Positions 47,393 through 58,803 of a DNA stretch of 64,000 nucleotides are shown piece by piece. The notes below the pieces were generated by a model that saw only the letters and a list, made by a program, of their open reading frames with translations, was not told where the DNA came from and ran no database searches. The stretch spans positions 1,736,001 to 1,800,000 of the forward strand of contig MBPM02000007.1 of NCBI GenBank assembly GCA_001695595.3, given 5' to 3'. Each line of letters starts with the position of its first letter. The first letter of the stretch is position 1. A program made the position numbers and the translations under genes. Origin of the DNA: Plasmopara viticola. Taxonomy: Eukaryota > Oomycota > Peronosporomycetes > Peronosporales > Peronosporaceae.

Positions 47393-47696
47393 CGGTTTTT
47401 ATCGCAAAACATAGATTGCAATGGTCGTTGCTGCTAAATGTTATTTTTAATTTCTACTCGGATCGCACTTTGTGGTAAAACAATTCGGACTCTTTGAAGC
47501 AGATCCCATATGTTAACTAATTTTCGCCACGATCAAAAGGTAGCCTTCTCAATCATATAGTTGTGAACAAGTGATGCGGAACTTTCCATTGCTGAGCTGG
47601 CAACAAGCTACGGCATATAGTAGTGCATAAACTGAAATACAATGTCGCTATATAAAAGCCGCATTTTTAAAGCTTGAGTAATATAGACGTAAATAA

Positions 47697-47783
47697 GGTA
47701 TCTTGCCCGAGTGGTCTAAGGGGGCGGACTTAAGATTCGCTGGAAATGCCCAGTCTGCGTGAGTTCAATCCCCGCAATTACCA
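47697..47783 (+). pseudogene. tRNA-Leu(UAA)-like, B type
   Basis: Third position of repeat copy two. Confidence 0.6.
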
Positions 47784-48126
47784 CATTGTACTTGTCATCG
47801 TTTTGTGTTCGCAGCGCACGATTTTTTGTCGCAAAAAAAAACAAAAAGCTATTGTCGTTGCTGCTATATGATTTTGGTAATTTGTGCTCGTATCGCACTT
47901 TGATGTAATATATATTAAGTTCGCCGAAGCATGTCCCATAGAATAACTAAGTTGTCAGCACTGTCAAAAGGAAGGCTTCTTAAGCATATTGTTGTGATAT
48001 AGTGGTGCGGGCTTTCAATTACTGAGCTGACGACCAGTTACGGTATATTGTAGTGCATAAAATAAAATACAATGTCGCTATATAATAGGTGCGATTTTGA
48101 AGCTTGACTGATATAGACTTAAGCGA

Positions 48127-48213
48127 GGTATTTTGCTCGAGTGGTCTAAGGGGGCGGACTAAAGATCCGCTAGACATGCCCAATCTGCGTGAGTTCAAAC
48201 CCCGCAAATACCA
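48127..48213 (+). tRNA. tRNA-Leu-like body with anticodon AAA (F type)
   Basis: Counterpart of the 45,605 unit, with the same fully paired acceptor. Confidence 0.45.
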
Positions 48214-48553
48214 CATCGTACTTGTCATCGTTCAAGTATTCGCAGCACACGATTTTTTGTCGCAGAACAAAAAAGCTATTGTCGTTGCTGCTATATGATT
48301 TTGGTAATTTGTGCGCGTATCGCACTTTGATGTAATATATATTGAGTTCGCCGAAGCATGTCCCATAGAATAACTAAGTTGTCAGCACTTTCAAAAGGAA
48401 GGCTTCTTAAGCATATTGTTGTGAATAAGTGGTGCGGGCTTTCAATTACTGAGCTGACGACCAGTTTCGGTATATTGTAGTGCATAAAATAAAATACAAT
48501 GTCGCTATATAATAGGTGCGATTTTGAAGCTTGACTGATATAGACTTAAGCGA

Positions 48554-48640
48554 GGTATTTTGCTCGAGTGGTCTAAGGGGGCGGACTAAAGATCCGCTAG
48601 ACATGCCCAATCTGCGGGAGTTCAAACCCCGCAAATACCA
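48554..48640 (+). tRNA. tRNA-Leu-like body with anticodon AAA (F type)
   Basis: Counterpart of the 46,028 unit, with the same GCGGGAG T arm but without its spacer deletion. Confidence 0.4.
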
Positions 48641-48980
48641 CATCGTACTTGTCATCGTTCAAGTATTCGCAGCACACGATTTTTTATCGCAGAACAAAAA
48701 AGCTATTGTCGTTGCTGCTATATGATTTTGGTAATTTGTGCGCGTATCGCACTTTGATGTAATATATATTGAGTTCGCCGAAGCATGTCCCATAGAATAA
48801 CTAAGTTGTCAGCACTGTCAAAAGGAAGGCTTCTTAAGCATATTGTTGTGAATAAGTGGTGCGGGCTTTCAATTACTGAGCTCACGACCAGTTACGGTAT
48901 ATTGTAGTGCATAAGATAAAATACAATGTCGCTATATAATAGGTGCGATTTTGAAGCTTGACTGATATAGACTTAAGCGA

Positions 48981-49067
48981 GGTATTTTGCTCCAGTGGTC
49001 TAAGGGGGCGGACTAAAGATCCGCTAGACATGCCCAATCTGCGTGAGTTCAAACCCCGCAAATACCA
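48981..49067 (+). tRNA. tRNA-Leu-like body with anticodon AAA (F type)
   Basis: Counterpart of the 46,455 unit (CTCCAGTGG). Confidence 0.4.
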
Positions 49068-49406
49068 CATCGTACTTGTCATCGTTCAAGTATTCGCAGC
49101 ACACGATTTTTTGTCGCAGAACAAAAAAGCTATTGTCGTTGCTGCTATATATTTTTGGTAATTTGTGTGCGTATCGCACTTTGATGTAATATATATTGAG
49201 TTCGCCGAAGCATGTCCCATAGAAGAACAAAGTTGTCAGCACTGTCAAAAGAAAGGCTTCTTTAGCATATTGTTGTGAATAAGTGATGCGGGCCGTCAAT
49301 TGCTGAGCTGACAACCAGTTACGGCATATTGTAGTGCATAAAATAAAATACAATGTTGCTATATAAAAGGTGCGTTCTAAAGCTTGGGGTATATTGACGT
49401 AAACAA

Positions 49407-49491
49407 GGTATCTTGCCCGAGTGGTCTAAGGGGCGGACTTTAAATGCACTAGACATGCCAGTCTGCGTGAGTTCAAACCCCGCAAATACCA
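49407..49491 (+). pseudogene. tRNA-Leu-like, T/F chimera
   Basis: The 5' part and anticodon arm are T type. From the T arm on (TTCAAACCCCGCAAATACC) it switches to F type, and the following spacer is also F type. Confidence 0.6.
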
Positions 49492-49831
49492 CATCGTACT
49501 TGTCATCGTTCAAGTATTCGCAGCACACGATTTTTTATCGCAGAACAAAAAAGCTATTGTCGTTGCTGCTATATGATTTTGGTAATTTGTGCGCGTATCG
49601 CACTTTGATGTAATATATATTGAGTTCGCCGAAGCATGTCCCATAGAATAACTAAGTTGTCAGCACTGTCAAAAGGAAGGCTTCTTAAGCATATTGTTGT
49701 GAATAAGTGGTGCGGGCTTTCAATTACTGAGCTGACGACCAGTTACGGTATATTGTAGTGCATAAGATAAAATACAATGTCGCTATATAATAGGTGCGAT
49801 TTTGAAGCTTGACTGATATAGACTTAAGCGA

Positions 49832-49918
49832 GGTATTTTGCTCCAGTGGTCTAAGGGGGCGGACTAAAGATCCGCTAGACATGCCCAATCTGCGTGAGTT
49901 CAAACCCCGCAAATACCA
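49832..49918 (+). tRNA. tRNA-Leu-like body with anticodon AAA (F type)
   Basis: CTCCAGTGG variant in the extra 851-bp two-unit block. Confidence 0.4.
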
Positions 49919-50257
49919 CATCGTACTTGTCATCGTTCAAGTATTCGCAGCACACGATTTTTTGTCGCAGAACAAAAAAGCTATTGTCGTTGCTGCTATA
50001 TATTTTTGGTAATTTGTGCGCGTATCGCACTTTGATGTAATATATATTGAGTTCGCCGAAGCATGTCCCATAGAAGAACAAAGTTGTCAGCACTGTCAAA
50101 AGAAAGGCTTCTTTAGCATATTGTTGTGAATAAGTGATGCGGGCCGTCAATTGCTGAGCTGACAACCAGTTACGGCATATTGTAGTGCATAAAATAAAAT
50201 ACAATGTTGCTATATAAAAGGTGCGTTCTAAAGCTTGAGGTATATTGACGTAAACAA

Positions 50258-50342
50258 GGTATCTTGCCCGAGTGGTCTAAGGGGCGGACTTTAAATGCAC
50301 TAGACATGCCAGTCTGCGTGAGTTCAAAATCCGCAAATACCA
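50258..50342 (+). pseudogene. tRNA-Leu-like, T type
   Basis: Starts the third, incomplete higher-order repeat copy. Confidence 0.6.
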
Positions 50343-50683
50343 CATCGTACTTCTCATCGTTCAAGTATTCGCAGCACACGAATGTCTGTCGCGAAACAAA
50401 AATAGCTGTTGTCGTTGCTGCTATATGCTGTTGGTAATTTGTGCTCGTATCGCACTTTGATTGAATATATATTGAGTTCGCCGAAGCAGGTCCCATAGAA
50501 TAACTAGATTGTCAGCACTGTCAAAAAAAAGGAATCTTTAGCATAACGTTGTGAATAAGTGTTGCGGGCTTTCAATTGCTGAGCTGATAACCAGTTACGC
50601 TATATTGTAGTGCATAAAATAAAATACAATGTCGCTATAAAATCGGTATTATTTCGAAGCTTGAGTGAAAAAGGCTTAAATGA

Positions 50684-50769
50684 GGTATCTTGACCGAGTG
50701 GTCTAAGGAAGCGGACTCAAGATCCGCTAGACATGCCAGTCTGAGTGAGTTCAAACCCTTCAGATACCA
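50684..50769 (+). pseudogene. tRNA-Leu(CAA)-like, C type
   Basis: Second position of repeat copy three. Confidence 0.6.
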
Positions 50770-51073
50770 CGGTTTTTATCGCAAAACATAGATTGCAATG
50801 GTCGTTGCTGCTAAATGTTATTTTTAATTTCTACTCGGATCGCACTTTGTGGTAAAATAATTCGGACTCTTTGAAGCAGATCCCATATGTTAACTAATTT
50901 TCGCCACGATCAAAAGGAAGCCTTCTCAATCATATAGTTGTGAACAAGTGATGCGGAACTTTCCATTGCTGAGCTGGCAACAAGCTACGGCATATAGTAG
51001 TGCATAAACTGAAATACAATGTCGCTATATAAAAGCCGCATTTTTAAAGCTTGAGTTATATAGACGTAAATAA

Positions 51074-51160
51074 GGTATCTTGCCCGAGTGGTCTAAGGGG
51101 GCGGACTTAAGATTCGCTGGAAATGCCCAGTCTGCGTGAGTTCAATCCCCGCAATTACCA
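51074..51160 (+). pseudogene. tRNA-Leu(UAA)-like, B type
   Basis: Third position of repeat copy three. Confidence 0.6.
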
Positions 51161-51505
51161 CATTGTACTTGTCATCGTTTTGTGTTCGCAGCGCACGATT
51201 TTTTGTCGCAAAAAAAAAACAAAAAAGCTATTGTCGTTGCTGCTATATGATTTTGGTAATTTGTGCTCGTATCGCACTTTGATGTAATATATATTAAGTT
51301 CGCCGAAGCATGTCCCATAGAATAACTAAGTTGTCAGCACTGTCAAAAGGAAGGCTTCTTAAGCATATTGTTGTGATATAGTGGTGCGGGCTTTCAATTA
51401 CTGAGCTGACGACCAGTTACGGTATATTGTAGTGCATAAAATAAAATACAATGTCGCTATATAATAGGTGCGATTTTGAAGCTTGACTGATATAGACTTA
51501 AGCGA

Positions 51506-51592
51506 GGTATTTTGCTCGAGTGGTCTAAGGGGGCGGACTAAAGATCCGCTAGACATGCCCAATCTGCGTGAGTTCAAACCCCGCAAATACCA
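51506..51592 (+). tRNA. tRNA-Leu-like body with anticodon AAA (F type)
   Basis: Counterpart of the 45,605 and 48,127 units. Confidence 0.45.
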
Positions 51593-51932
51593 CATCGTAC
51601 TTGTCATCGTTCAAGTATTCGCAGCACACGATTTTTTGTCGCAGAACAAAAAAGCTATTGTCGTTGCTGCTATATGATTTTGGTAATTTGTGCGCGTATC
51701 GCACTTTGATGTAATATATATTGAGTTCGCCGAAGCATGTCCCATAGAATAACTAAGTTGTCAGCACTTTCAAAAGGAAGGCTTCTTAAGCATATTGTTG
51801 TGAATAAGTGGTGCGGGCTTTCAATTACTGAGCTGACGACCAGTTTCGGTATATTGTAGTGCATAAAATAAAATACAATGTCGCTATATAATAGGTGCGA
51901 TTTTGAAGCTTGACTGATATAGACTTAAGCGA

Positions 51933-52019
51933 GGTATTTTGCTCGAGTGGTCTAAGGGGGCGGACTAAAGATCCGCTAGACATGCCCAATCTGCGGGAGT
52001 TCAAACCCCGCAAATACCA
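51933..52019 (+). tRNA. tRNA-Leu-like body with anticodon AAA (F type)
   Basis: Counterpart of the 46,028 and 48,554 units; last F unit. Confidence 0.4.
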
Positions 52020-52358
52020 CATCGTACTTGTCATCGTTCAAGTATTCGCAGCACACGATTTTTTATCGCAGAACAAAAAAGCTATTGTCGTTGCTGCTAT
52101 ATGATTTTGGTAATTTGTGCGCGTATCGCACTTTGATGTAATATATATTGAGTTCGCCGAAGCATGTCCCATAGAAGAACAAAGTTGTCAGCACCGTCAA
52201 AGGAAGGCTTCTTAAGCATATTGTTGTGAATAAGTGGTGCGGGCTTTCAATTACTGAGCTGACACCCAGTTACGGCATATTGTAGTGCATAAGATAAAAT
52301 ACAATGTCGCTATATTATAGGTGCGATTTTGAAGCTTGAGTGATATAGACGTAAGCGA

Positions 52359-52445
52359 GGAATCTTGCCCGAGTGGTCTAAGGGGGCGGACTTAAGATCC
52401 GCTAGACATGCCCAGTCTGCGTGACTTTAAACCCCGCAATTACCA
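52359..52445 (+). pseudogene. tRNA-Leu(UAA)-like, B type
   Basis: The acceptor starts GGAATCT and the T loop is CTTTAAAC; both reduce pairing. Confidence 0.55.
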
Positions 52446-52699
52446 CATCGTACTTGTCATCGTTCAAGTATTCGCAGCGCACGATTTTTCTTCGCAAGAA
52501 AAAAACAAAAAAGCTATTGTCGTTGCTGCTATATGATTTTGGTAATTTGTGCTCGTATTACACTTTGATGTAATATATATTGAGTTCGCCGAAGCAGGTC
52601 CCATAGAATAACTAAGTTGTCAGCACGGTCAAAAGAAAGGCTTCTTAAGCATGGTGTTGTGATATAGTGGTGCGGGCTTTCAATTGCTGAGCTGACAAC

Positions 52700-52975
52700 C
52701 AGTTACGGCATATTGTAGTGCATAAAAAAAACAATGTTGCTATATAATAGGTGCGATTTTGAAGCTTGACTGATATAGACGTAAGCGAGGTATCTTGCCC
52801 GAGTTCTCTAAGGGGCGGACTTAAGATCCGCTAGACATGCCAGTCTGCGTGGGTTCAAACCCCACAGATACCACGGATTATTTTCGCAAAACAAAGGAAG
52901 CAATGGCCGTTGCTGCTATATGTTGTTTGTAATTTATACTCGGATCGCGCTTTGTGGTAAAATAATTTGGACTCT
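52700..52975 (+). repeat. Left arm of inverted duplication
   Basis: Near-identical reverse complement of about 53,300-53,575, sharing the private D-loop change of the tRNA copy inside. Array orientation switches at about 52,975. Confidence 0.85.
52789..52873 (+). tRNA. tRNA-Leu(UAA), A type with altered D loop
   Basis: Acceptor, anticodon and T stems pair perfectly. The D loop is GAGTTCTCTAA and lacks the conserved GG, and base 26 is missing. Its mirror copy is at 53,399. Confidence 0.5.
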
Positions 52976-53008
52976 GCTGCGAACACTTGAACGATGACAA
53001 GTACGATG

Positions 53009-53095
53009 TGGTAATTGCGGGGTTTGAACTCACGCAGACTGGGCATGTCTAGCGGATCTTAAGTCCGCCCCCTTAGACCACTCGGGCAAGATACC
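53009..53095 (-). pseudogene. tRNA-Leu(UAA)-like, B type
   Basis: First inverted unit, lying in the spacer of the inverted duplication. Confidence 0.6.
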
Positions 53096-53299
53096 TTATT
53101 TCGCTAATATCACTCAAGCTTCAAAAACGCGACTTAATATAGCGACACTGTATTTCAGTTTATGCACTACAATATGCCGTAGCTAGTTGCCAGCTCAGCA
53201 ATTGAAAGCCCCGCATCAATTGTTCACAACTATATGCTTGAAAAGGCTTCCTTTTGATCGTGGCGAAAATTAGTTAATATATGAGACCTGCTTCAAAAA

Positions 53300-53575
53300 G
53301 TTCAAATTATATTACCACAAAGTGCGATCCGAGTATAAATCACAAACAACATATAGCAGCAACGGCCATTGCTTTCTTTGTTTTGCGAAAATAATCCGTG
53401 GTATCTGTGGGGTTTGAACCCACGCAGACTGGCATGTCTAGCGGATCTTAAGTCCGCCCCTTAGAGAACTCGGGCAAGATACCTCGCTTACGTCTATATC
53501 AGTCAAGCTTCAAAATCGCACCTATTATATAGCAACATTGTATTTTTTTATGCACTACAATATGCCGTAACTGGT
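53300..53575 (-). repeat. Right arm of inverted duplication
   Basis: Mirror of 52,700-52,975 with only a few differences. The 325-bp centre holds one inverted B unit. Confidence 0.85.
53399..53483 (-). tRNA. tRNA-Leu(UAA), A type with altered D loop
   Basis: Inverted twin of the 52,789 copy, with the same private GAGTTCTCTAA D loop. Confidence 0.5.
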
Positions 53576-53821
53576 TGTCAGCTCAGCAATTGAAAGCACG
53601 CACCACTATATCACAACACTATGCTTTAGAAGCCTTTCTTTTAATCGTGCTGACAACTTAGTTATTCTATGGGACCTGCTTCGGCGAACTCAATATATAT
53701 TACATCAAAGTGCGATACGAGCACAAATAATCAAAAGCATATAGCAGCAACGACAATAGCTATTTTGTTTTGCGACAAAAAATCGTGTGCTGCGAACACT
53801 TGAACGATGACAAGTACGATG

Positions 53822-53908
53822 TGGTAATTGCGGGGTTTGAACTCACGCAGACTGGGCATGTCTAGCGGATCTTAAGTCCGCCCCCTTAGACCACTCGGGC
53901 AAGATACC
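53822..53908 (-). pseudogene. tRNA-Leu(UAA)-like, B type
   Basis: Standard B sequence; the acceptor is mispaired at two positions and the T stem at one. Confidence 0.6.
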
Positions 53909-54213
53909 TCATTTACGCCAATATCACTCAAGCTTTAAAAACGCGACTTTTATATAGCGACATTGTATTTCAGTTTATGCACTACAATATGCCGTAGCTA
54001 GTTGCCAGCTCAACAATTGAGAGCCCCCCATCACTTGTTCACAACTATATGCTTGAGAAGGCTTCCTTTTGATCGTGGCGAAAATTAGTTAATATATGGG
54101 ACCTGCTTCAAAGAGTTCAAATTATATTACCACAAAGTGCGATCCGAGTATAAATTACAAACAACATATAGCAGCAACGACCATTACTTTCTTCGTTTTG
54201 CGAAAATAATCCG

Positions 54214-54298
54214 TGGTATCTAAGGGGTTTGAACCCACGCAGACTGGCATGTCTAGCGGAACTTAAGTCCGCCCCTTAGACCACTCGGGCAAGATACC
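54214..54298 (-). pseudogene. tRNA-Leu(UAA)-like, A type, damaged
   Basis: The acceptor is paired. T stem GTGGG/CCCTT is mispaired and the loop is CTTAAGT. Confidence 0.5.
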
Positions 54299-54634
54299 TC
54301 GCTTACGTCTATATCACTCAATTTTCATAATCGCACCTTTTATGTAGCAACATTGTTTTTTTTATGCACTACAATATGCCGTAACTGGTTGTTCGCTCAG
54401 CAATTAAAACCTCGCACCACTATATCAAAACACTTTGCTTAAGAAGCCTTTCTTTTAACCGTGCTGATAACTTATTATTCTATGGGACCTGCTTCGGCGA
54501 ATTTAATATATATTACATTAAAGTGCGATACGAGCACAAATTACCAAAAGGATATAGCAGCAACGACAATAGCTTTTTTGTTTTGCGATAAATAATCGTG
54601 TGCTGCGAACACTTGATCGATGACAAGTACGATG

Positions 54635-54720
54635 TGGTAGTTGCGGGGTTTGAACTCACGCAGACTGAGCATGTCTAGCGGATCTTAAGTCCGCCCCCTT
54701 AACCACTCGGGCAAGATACC
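54635..54720 (-). pseudogene. tRNA-Leu(UAA)-like, B type
   Basis: The D loop is shortened to GTGGTTAAGG. The 3' end is AACTACC. Confidence 0.6.
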
Positions 54721-55025
54721 TCATTTACGCCAATATCACTCAAGCTTTAGAAACGCGACTTTTATATAGCGACATTGTATTTCAGTTTATGCACTACAAT
54801 ATGCCGTAGCTAGTTGCCAGCTCAGCAATTGAAAGCCCCGCATCACTTGTTCACAACTTTATGCTTGAAAAGGCTTCCTTTTGATCGTGGCGAAAATTAG
54901 TTAATATATGGGACCTGCTCCAAAGAGTTCAGATTATATTACCACAAAGTGCGATCCGAGTATAAATTACAAACAACATATAGCAGCAACGACCATTGCT
55001 TTCTTTGTTCTGCGAAAATAATCCG

Positions 55026-55111
55026 TGGTATCTGTGGGGTTTGAACCCACGCAGACTGGCATGTCTAGCGGATCTTAAGTCCGCCCCCTTAGACCACTCG
55101 GGCAAGATACC
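55026..55111 (-). tRNA. tRNA-Leu(UAA), intact (A type)
   Basis: 86 nt. Acceptor GGTATCT/AGATACC is perfect. The D stem is CCC/GGG with AGTGGTCTAA, followed by G26. Anticodon arm GCGGA-CTTAAGA-TCCGC, variable arm AGAC/GTCT, T arm GTGGG-TTCAAAC-CCCAC. No intron and no encoded CCA. A TTTT run lies about 10 nt downstream as a likely Pol III terminator. A good candidate for a working gene. Confidence 0.85.
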
Positions 55112-55449
55112 TCGCTTAAGTCTGTATCACTCAATTTTCAAAATCGCACCTATTATATAGCAACATTGTATTTCAGTTTATGCACTACAATATGCCGTAA
55201 CTTGTTGTCAGCTCAGCAATTAAAAGCGCGCACCACTATATCACAACAATATGCTTAAAAAGCCTTCCCTTTGACCGTGCTGACAACTTAGATATTCTAT
55301 GGGACCTGCTTCGGCGAACTTAATATATATTACATCAAAGTGCGACGAGCACAAATTACCAAAAGCATACAGCAGCAACGACAATAGCTTTTTTGTTTTG
55401 CGATAAATAATCGTGTGCTGCGAACACTTGAACGATGACAAGTACGATG

Positions 55450-55535
55450 TGGTAATTGCGGATTTGAACTCACGCAGACTGGGCATGTCTAGCGGATCTT
55501 AAGTCCGCCCCCTTAGACCACTCGGGCAAGATACC
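55450..55535 (-). pseudogene. tRNA-Leu(UAA)-like, B type
   Basis: One base is lost from the T-stem 3' strand (TTCAAATCCGC). Confidence 0.6.
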
Positions 55536-55852
55536 TTTTTTCGCCAATATCACTCAAGCTTTAAGAACGCGACTTTATATAGCGATATTGTATTTCAGTT
55601 TATGCACTACAATATGCCGTAACTGGTTGTCAGCTCAGCAATTGAAAGCTTGCACCACTATATCACAACAATATGATTGACCTGCCGTTTGTTATTCTAT
55701 GGGGCCTGCTTCGGCGAACTCAATATATATTACATCAAAGTGCGATACGAGCACAAATTACCAAAAGCATATAGCAGCAACGACAATAGCTATTTTGTTT
55801 TTGCGACAAAAATTCGTGTGCTGCGAACACTTGAACGATGACAAGTACGATG

Positions 55853-55939
55853 TGGTAATTGCGGGATTTGAACTCACGCAGACTGGACATGTCTAGCGGA
55901 TCTTAAGTCCGCCCCCTTAGACCACTCGGGCAAGATACC
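55853..55939 (-). pseudogene. tRNA-Leu(UAA)-like, B type
   Basis: The T arm is TTCAAATCCCGC. The variable arm has ATGTCCA. Confidence 0.6.
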
Positions 55940-56244
55940 TTATTTACACCAATAACACTCAAGCTTTAGAAACGCGACTTTTATATAGCGACATTGTATT
56001 TCAGTTTATGCACTACAATATGCCGTAGCTAGTTGCCAGCTCAGCAATTGAAAGCCCCGCATCACTTGTTCACAACTATATGCTTGAGAAGGCTTCCTTT
56101 TGATCGTGGCGAAAATTAGTTAATATATGGGACCTGCTTCGAAAAGTTCAAATTATATTACCACAAAGTGCGATCCGAGTATAAATTACAAACAACATAT
56201 AGCATCAACGACCATTGCTTTCTTTGTTTTGCGAAAATAATCCG

Positions 56245-56330
56245 TGGTATCTGTTGGGTTTGAACTCACGCAGACTGGCATGTCTAGCGGATCTTAAGTC
56301 CGCCCCCTTAGACCACTCGTGCAAGATACC
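56245..56330 (-). pseudogene. tRNA-Leu(UAA)-like, A type, damaged
   Basis: The acceptor is perfect, but T stem GTGAG/CCAAC and D stem CAC/GGG are mispaired. Confidence 0.5.
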
Positions 56331-56669
56331 TTGCTTAAGTCTGTATCACTCAATATTCAAAATCGCACCTATTATATAGCAACATTGTATTTCAGTTTAT
56401 GCACTACAATATGCCGTAACTGGTTGTCAGCTCAGCAATTAAAAGCTCGCACCACTATATCACAACAATATGCTTGCCAAGCCTTCCCTTTGACCGTGCT
56501 GATAACTTATTATTCTATGGGACCTGCTTCGGCGAATTTAATATATATTACATTAAAGTGCGATACGAGCACAAATTACCAAAAGGATATAGCAGCAACG
56601 ACAATAGGTTTTTTGTTTTGCGATAAATAATCGTGTGCTGCGAGCACTTGATCGATGACAAGTACGATG

Positions 56670-56756
56670 TGGTAGTTGCGGGGTTTGAACTCACGCAGAC
56701 TGAGCATGTCTAGCGGATCTTAAGTCCGCCCCCTTAGACCACTCGGGGAAGATACC
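56670..56756 (-). pseudogene. tRNA-Leu(UAA)-like, B type
   Basis: Bases 8-9 changed (GGTATCTTCCCCGAG); 3' end AACTACC. Shared with the 57,475 unit. Confidence 0.6.
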
Positions 56757-57060
56757 TCATTTAAGCCAATATCACTCAAGCTTTAAAAACGCGACTTAAT
56801 ATAGCGACATTGTATTTCAGTTTATGCACTACAATATGCCGTAGCTAGTTGCCAGCTCAGCAATTGAAAGCCCCGCATCACTTGTTCACAACTATATGCT
56901 TGAGAAGGCTTCCTTTTGATCGTGGCGAAAATTAGTTAATATATGGGACCTGCTTCGAAAAGTTCAAATTATATTACCACAAAGTGCGATCCGAGTATAA
57001 ATTACAAACAACATATAGCAGCAACGACCATTGCTTTCTTTGTTTTGCGAAAATAATCCG

Positions 57061-57144
57061 TGGTATCTGTGGGTTTGAACTCACGCAGACTGGCATGTCT
57101 AGCGGATCTTAAGTCCGCCCCCTTAGACCACTCGGCAAGATACC
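57061..57144 (-). pseudogene. tRNA-Leu(UAA)-like, A type with deletions
   Basis: 84 nt: one base is lost in the D stem (TTGCCGAG) and one in the T arm. Confidence 0.5.
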
Positions 57145-57474
57145 TCGCTTAAGTCTGTATCACTCAATTTAAAATCGCACCTATTATATAGCACATTGTA
57201 TTTCAGTTTATGCACTACAATATGCCGTAACTGGTTGTCAGCTCAGCAATTAAAAGCTCGCACCACTATATCACAACAATATGCTTGAGAAGCCTTCCCT
57301 TTGACCGTGCTGATAACTTATTATTCTATGGGACCTGCTTCGGCGAAATATATATTACATCAAAGTGCGACGAGCACAAATTACCAAAAGCATACAGCAG
57401 CAACGACAATAGGTTTTTTGTTTTGCGATAAATAATCGTGTGCTGCGAACACTTGAACGATGACAAGTACGATG

Positions 57475-57561
57475 TGGTAGTTGCGGGGTTTGAACTCACG
57501 CAGACTGAGCATGTCTAGCGGATCTTAAGTCCGCCCCCTTAGACCACTCGGGGAAGATACC
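57475..57561 (-). pseudogene. tRNA-Leu(UAA)-like, B type
   Basis: Same changes as the 56,670 unit; the two belong to an 805-bp duplicated dimer. Confidence 0.6.
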
Positions 57562-57865
57562 TCATTTAAGCCAATATCACTCAAGCTTTAAAAACGCGAC
57601 TTAATATAGCGACATTGTATTTCAGTTTATGCACTACAATATGCCGTAGCTAGTTGCCAGCTCAGCAATTGAAAGCCCCGCATCACTTGTTCACAACTAT
57701 ATGCTTGAGAAGGCTTCCTTTTGATCGTGGCGAAAATTAGTTATTATATGGGACCTGCTTCAAAAAGTTCAGATTATATTACCACAAAGTGCGATCCGAG
57801 TATAAATTACAAACAACATATAGCAGCAACGACCATTGCTTTCTTTGTTTTGCGAAAATAATCCG

Positions 57866-57951
57866 TGGTATCTGTGGGGTTTGAACCCACGCAGACTGGC
57901 ATGTCTAGCGGATCTTAAGTCCGCCCCCTTAGACCACTCGGGCAAAATACC
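57866..57951 (-). tRNA. tRNA-Leu(UAA), intact (A type, one wobble)
   Basis: As the 55,026 gene except acceptor GGTATTT, which gives one T-G wobble with AGATACC. All other arms are perfect. Confidence 0.8.
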
Positions 57952-58291
57952 TCGCTTACGTCTACATCACTCAAGCTTTAAAATCGCACCTATTATATAG
58001 CGACATTGTATTTCAGTTTATGCACTACAATATGCCGTAACTGGTTGTCAGCTCAGCAATTAAAAGCTCGCACCGCTATATCACAACACTATGCTTGAGA
58101 AGCCTCCCCTTTGACCGTGCTGACAACTTGGTTATTCTATGGGACCTGCTTCGGCGAACTCAATATATATTACATCAAAGTGCGATACGAGCACAAATTA
58201 CCAAAAGCATATAGCAGCAACGACAATAGCTTTTTTGTTTTGCGACAAAAATTCGTGTGCTGCGAACACTTGAACGATGACAAGTACGATG

Positions 58292-58378
58292 TGGTAATTG
58301 CGGAGTTTGAACTCACGCAGACTGGGCATGTCTAGCGGATCTTAAGTCCGCCCCCTTAGACCACTCGGGCAAGATACC
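58292..58378 (-). pseudogene. tRNA-Leu(UAA)-like, B type
   Basis: T-stem 3' strand is TCCGC. Confidence 0.6.
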
Positions 58379-58716
58379 TTTTTTCGCCAATATCACTCAA
58401 GCTTTAAGAACGCGACTTTATATAGCGACATTGTATTTCAGTTTATGCACTACAATATGCCGTAACTGGTTGTCAGCTCAGCAATTGAAAGCTCGCACCA
58501 CTATATCACAACAATATGATTGAGAAGCCTTCCCTTTGACCGTGCCGACAACTTGGTTATTCTATGGGGCCTGCTTCGGCGAACTCAATATATATTACAT
58601 CAAAGTGCGATACGAGCACAAATTACCAAAAGCATATAGCAGCAACGACAATAGCTTTTTTGTTTTGCGACAAAAATTCGTGTGCTGCGAACACTTGAAC
58701 GATGACAAGTACGATG

Positions 58717-58803
58717 TGGTAATTGCGGGGTTTGAACTCACGCAGACTGGGCATGTCTAGCGGATCTTAAGTCCGCCCCCTTAGACCACTCGGGCAAGAT
58801 ACC
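58717..58803 (-). pseudogene. tRNA-Leu(UAA)-like, B type
   Basis: Standard B sequence. Confidence 0.6.

Larger units (their letters stand above)
44360..49406 (+). repeat. Two tandem copies of a 6-unit, 2.52 kb higher-order repeat
   Basis: Unit order T-C-B-F-F-F occurs at 44,360-46,880 and again at 46,881-49,406. The copies are nearly identical, down to private variants such as CTCCAGTGG in the sixth unit. A two-unit block (49,407-50,257) and a partial third copy (T-C-B-F-F, 50,258 to about 52,150) follow. Confidence 0.85.
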
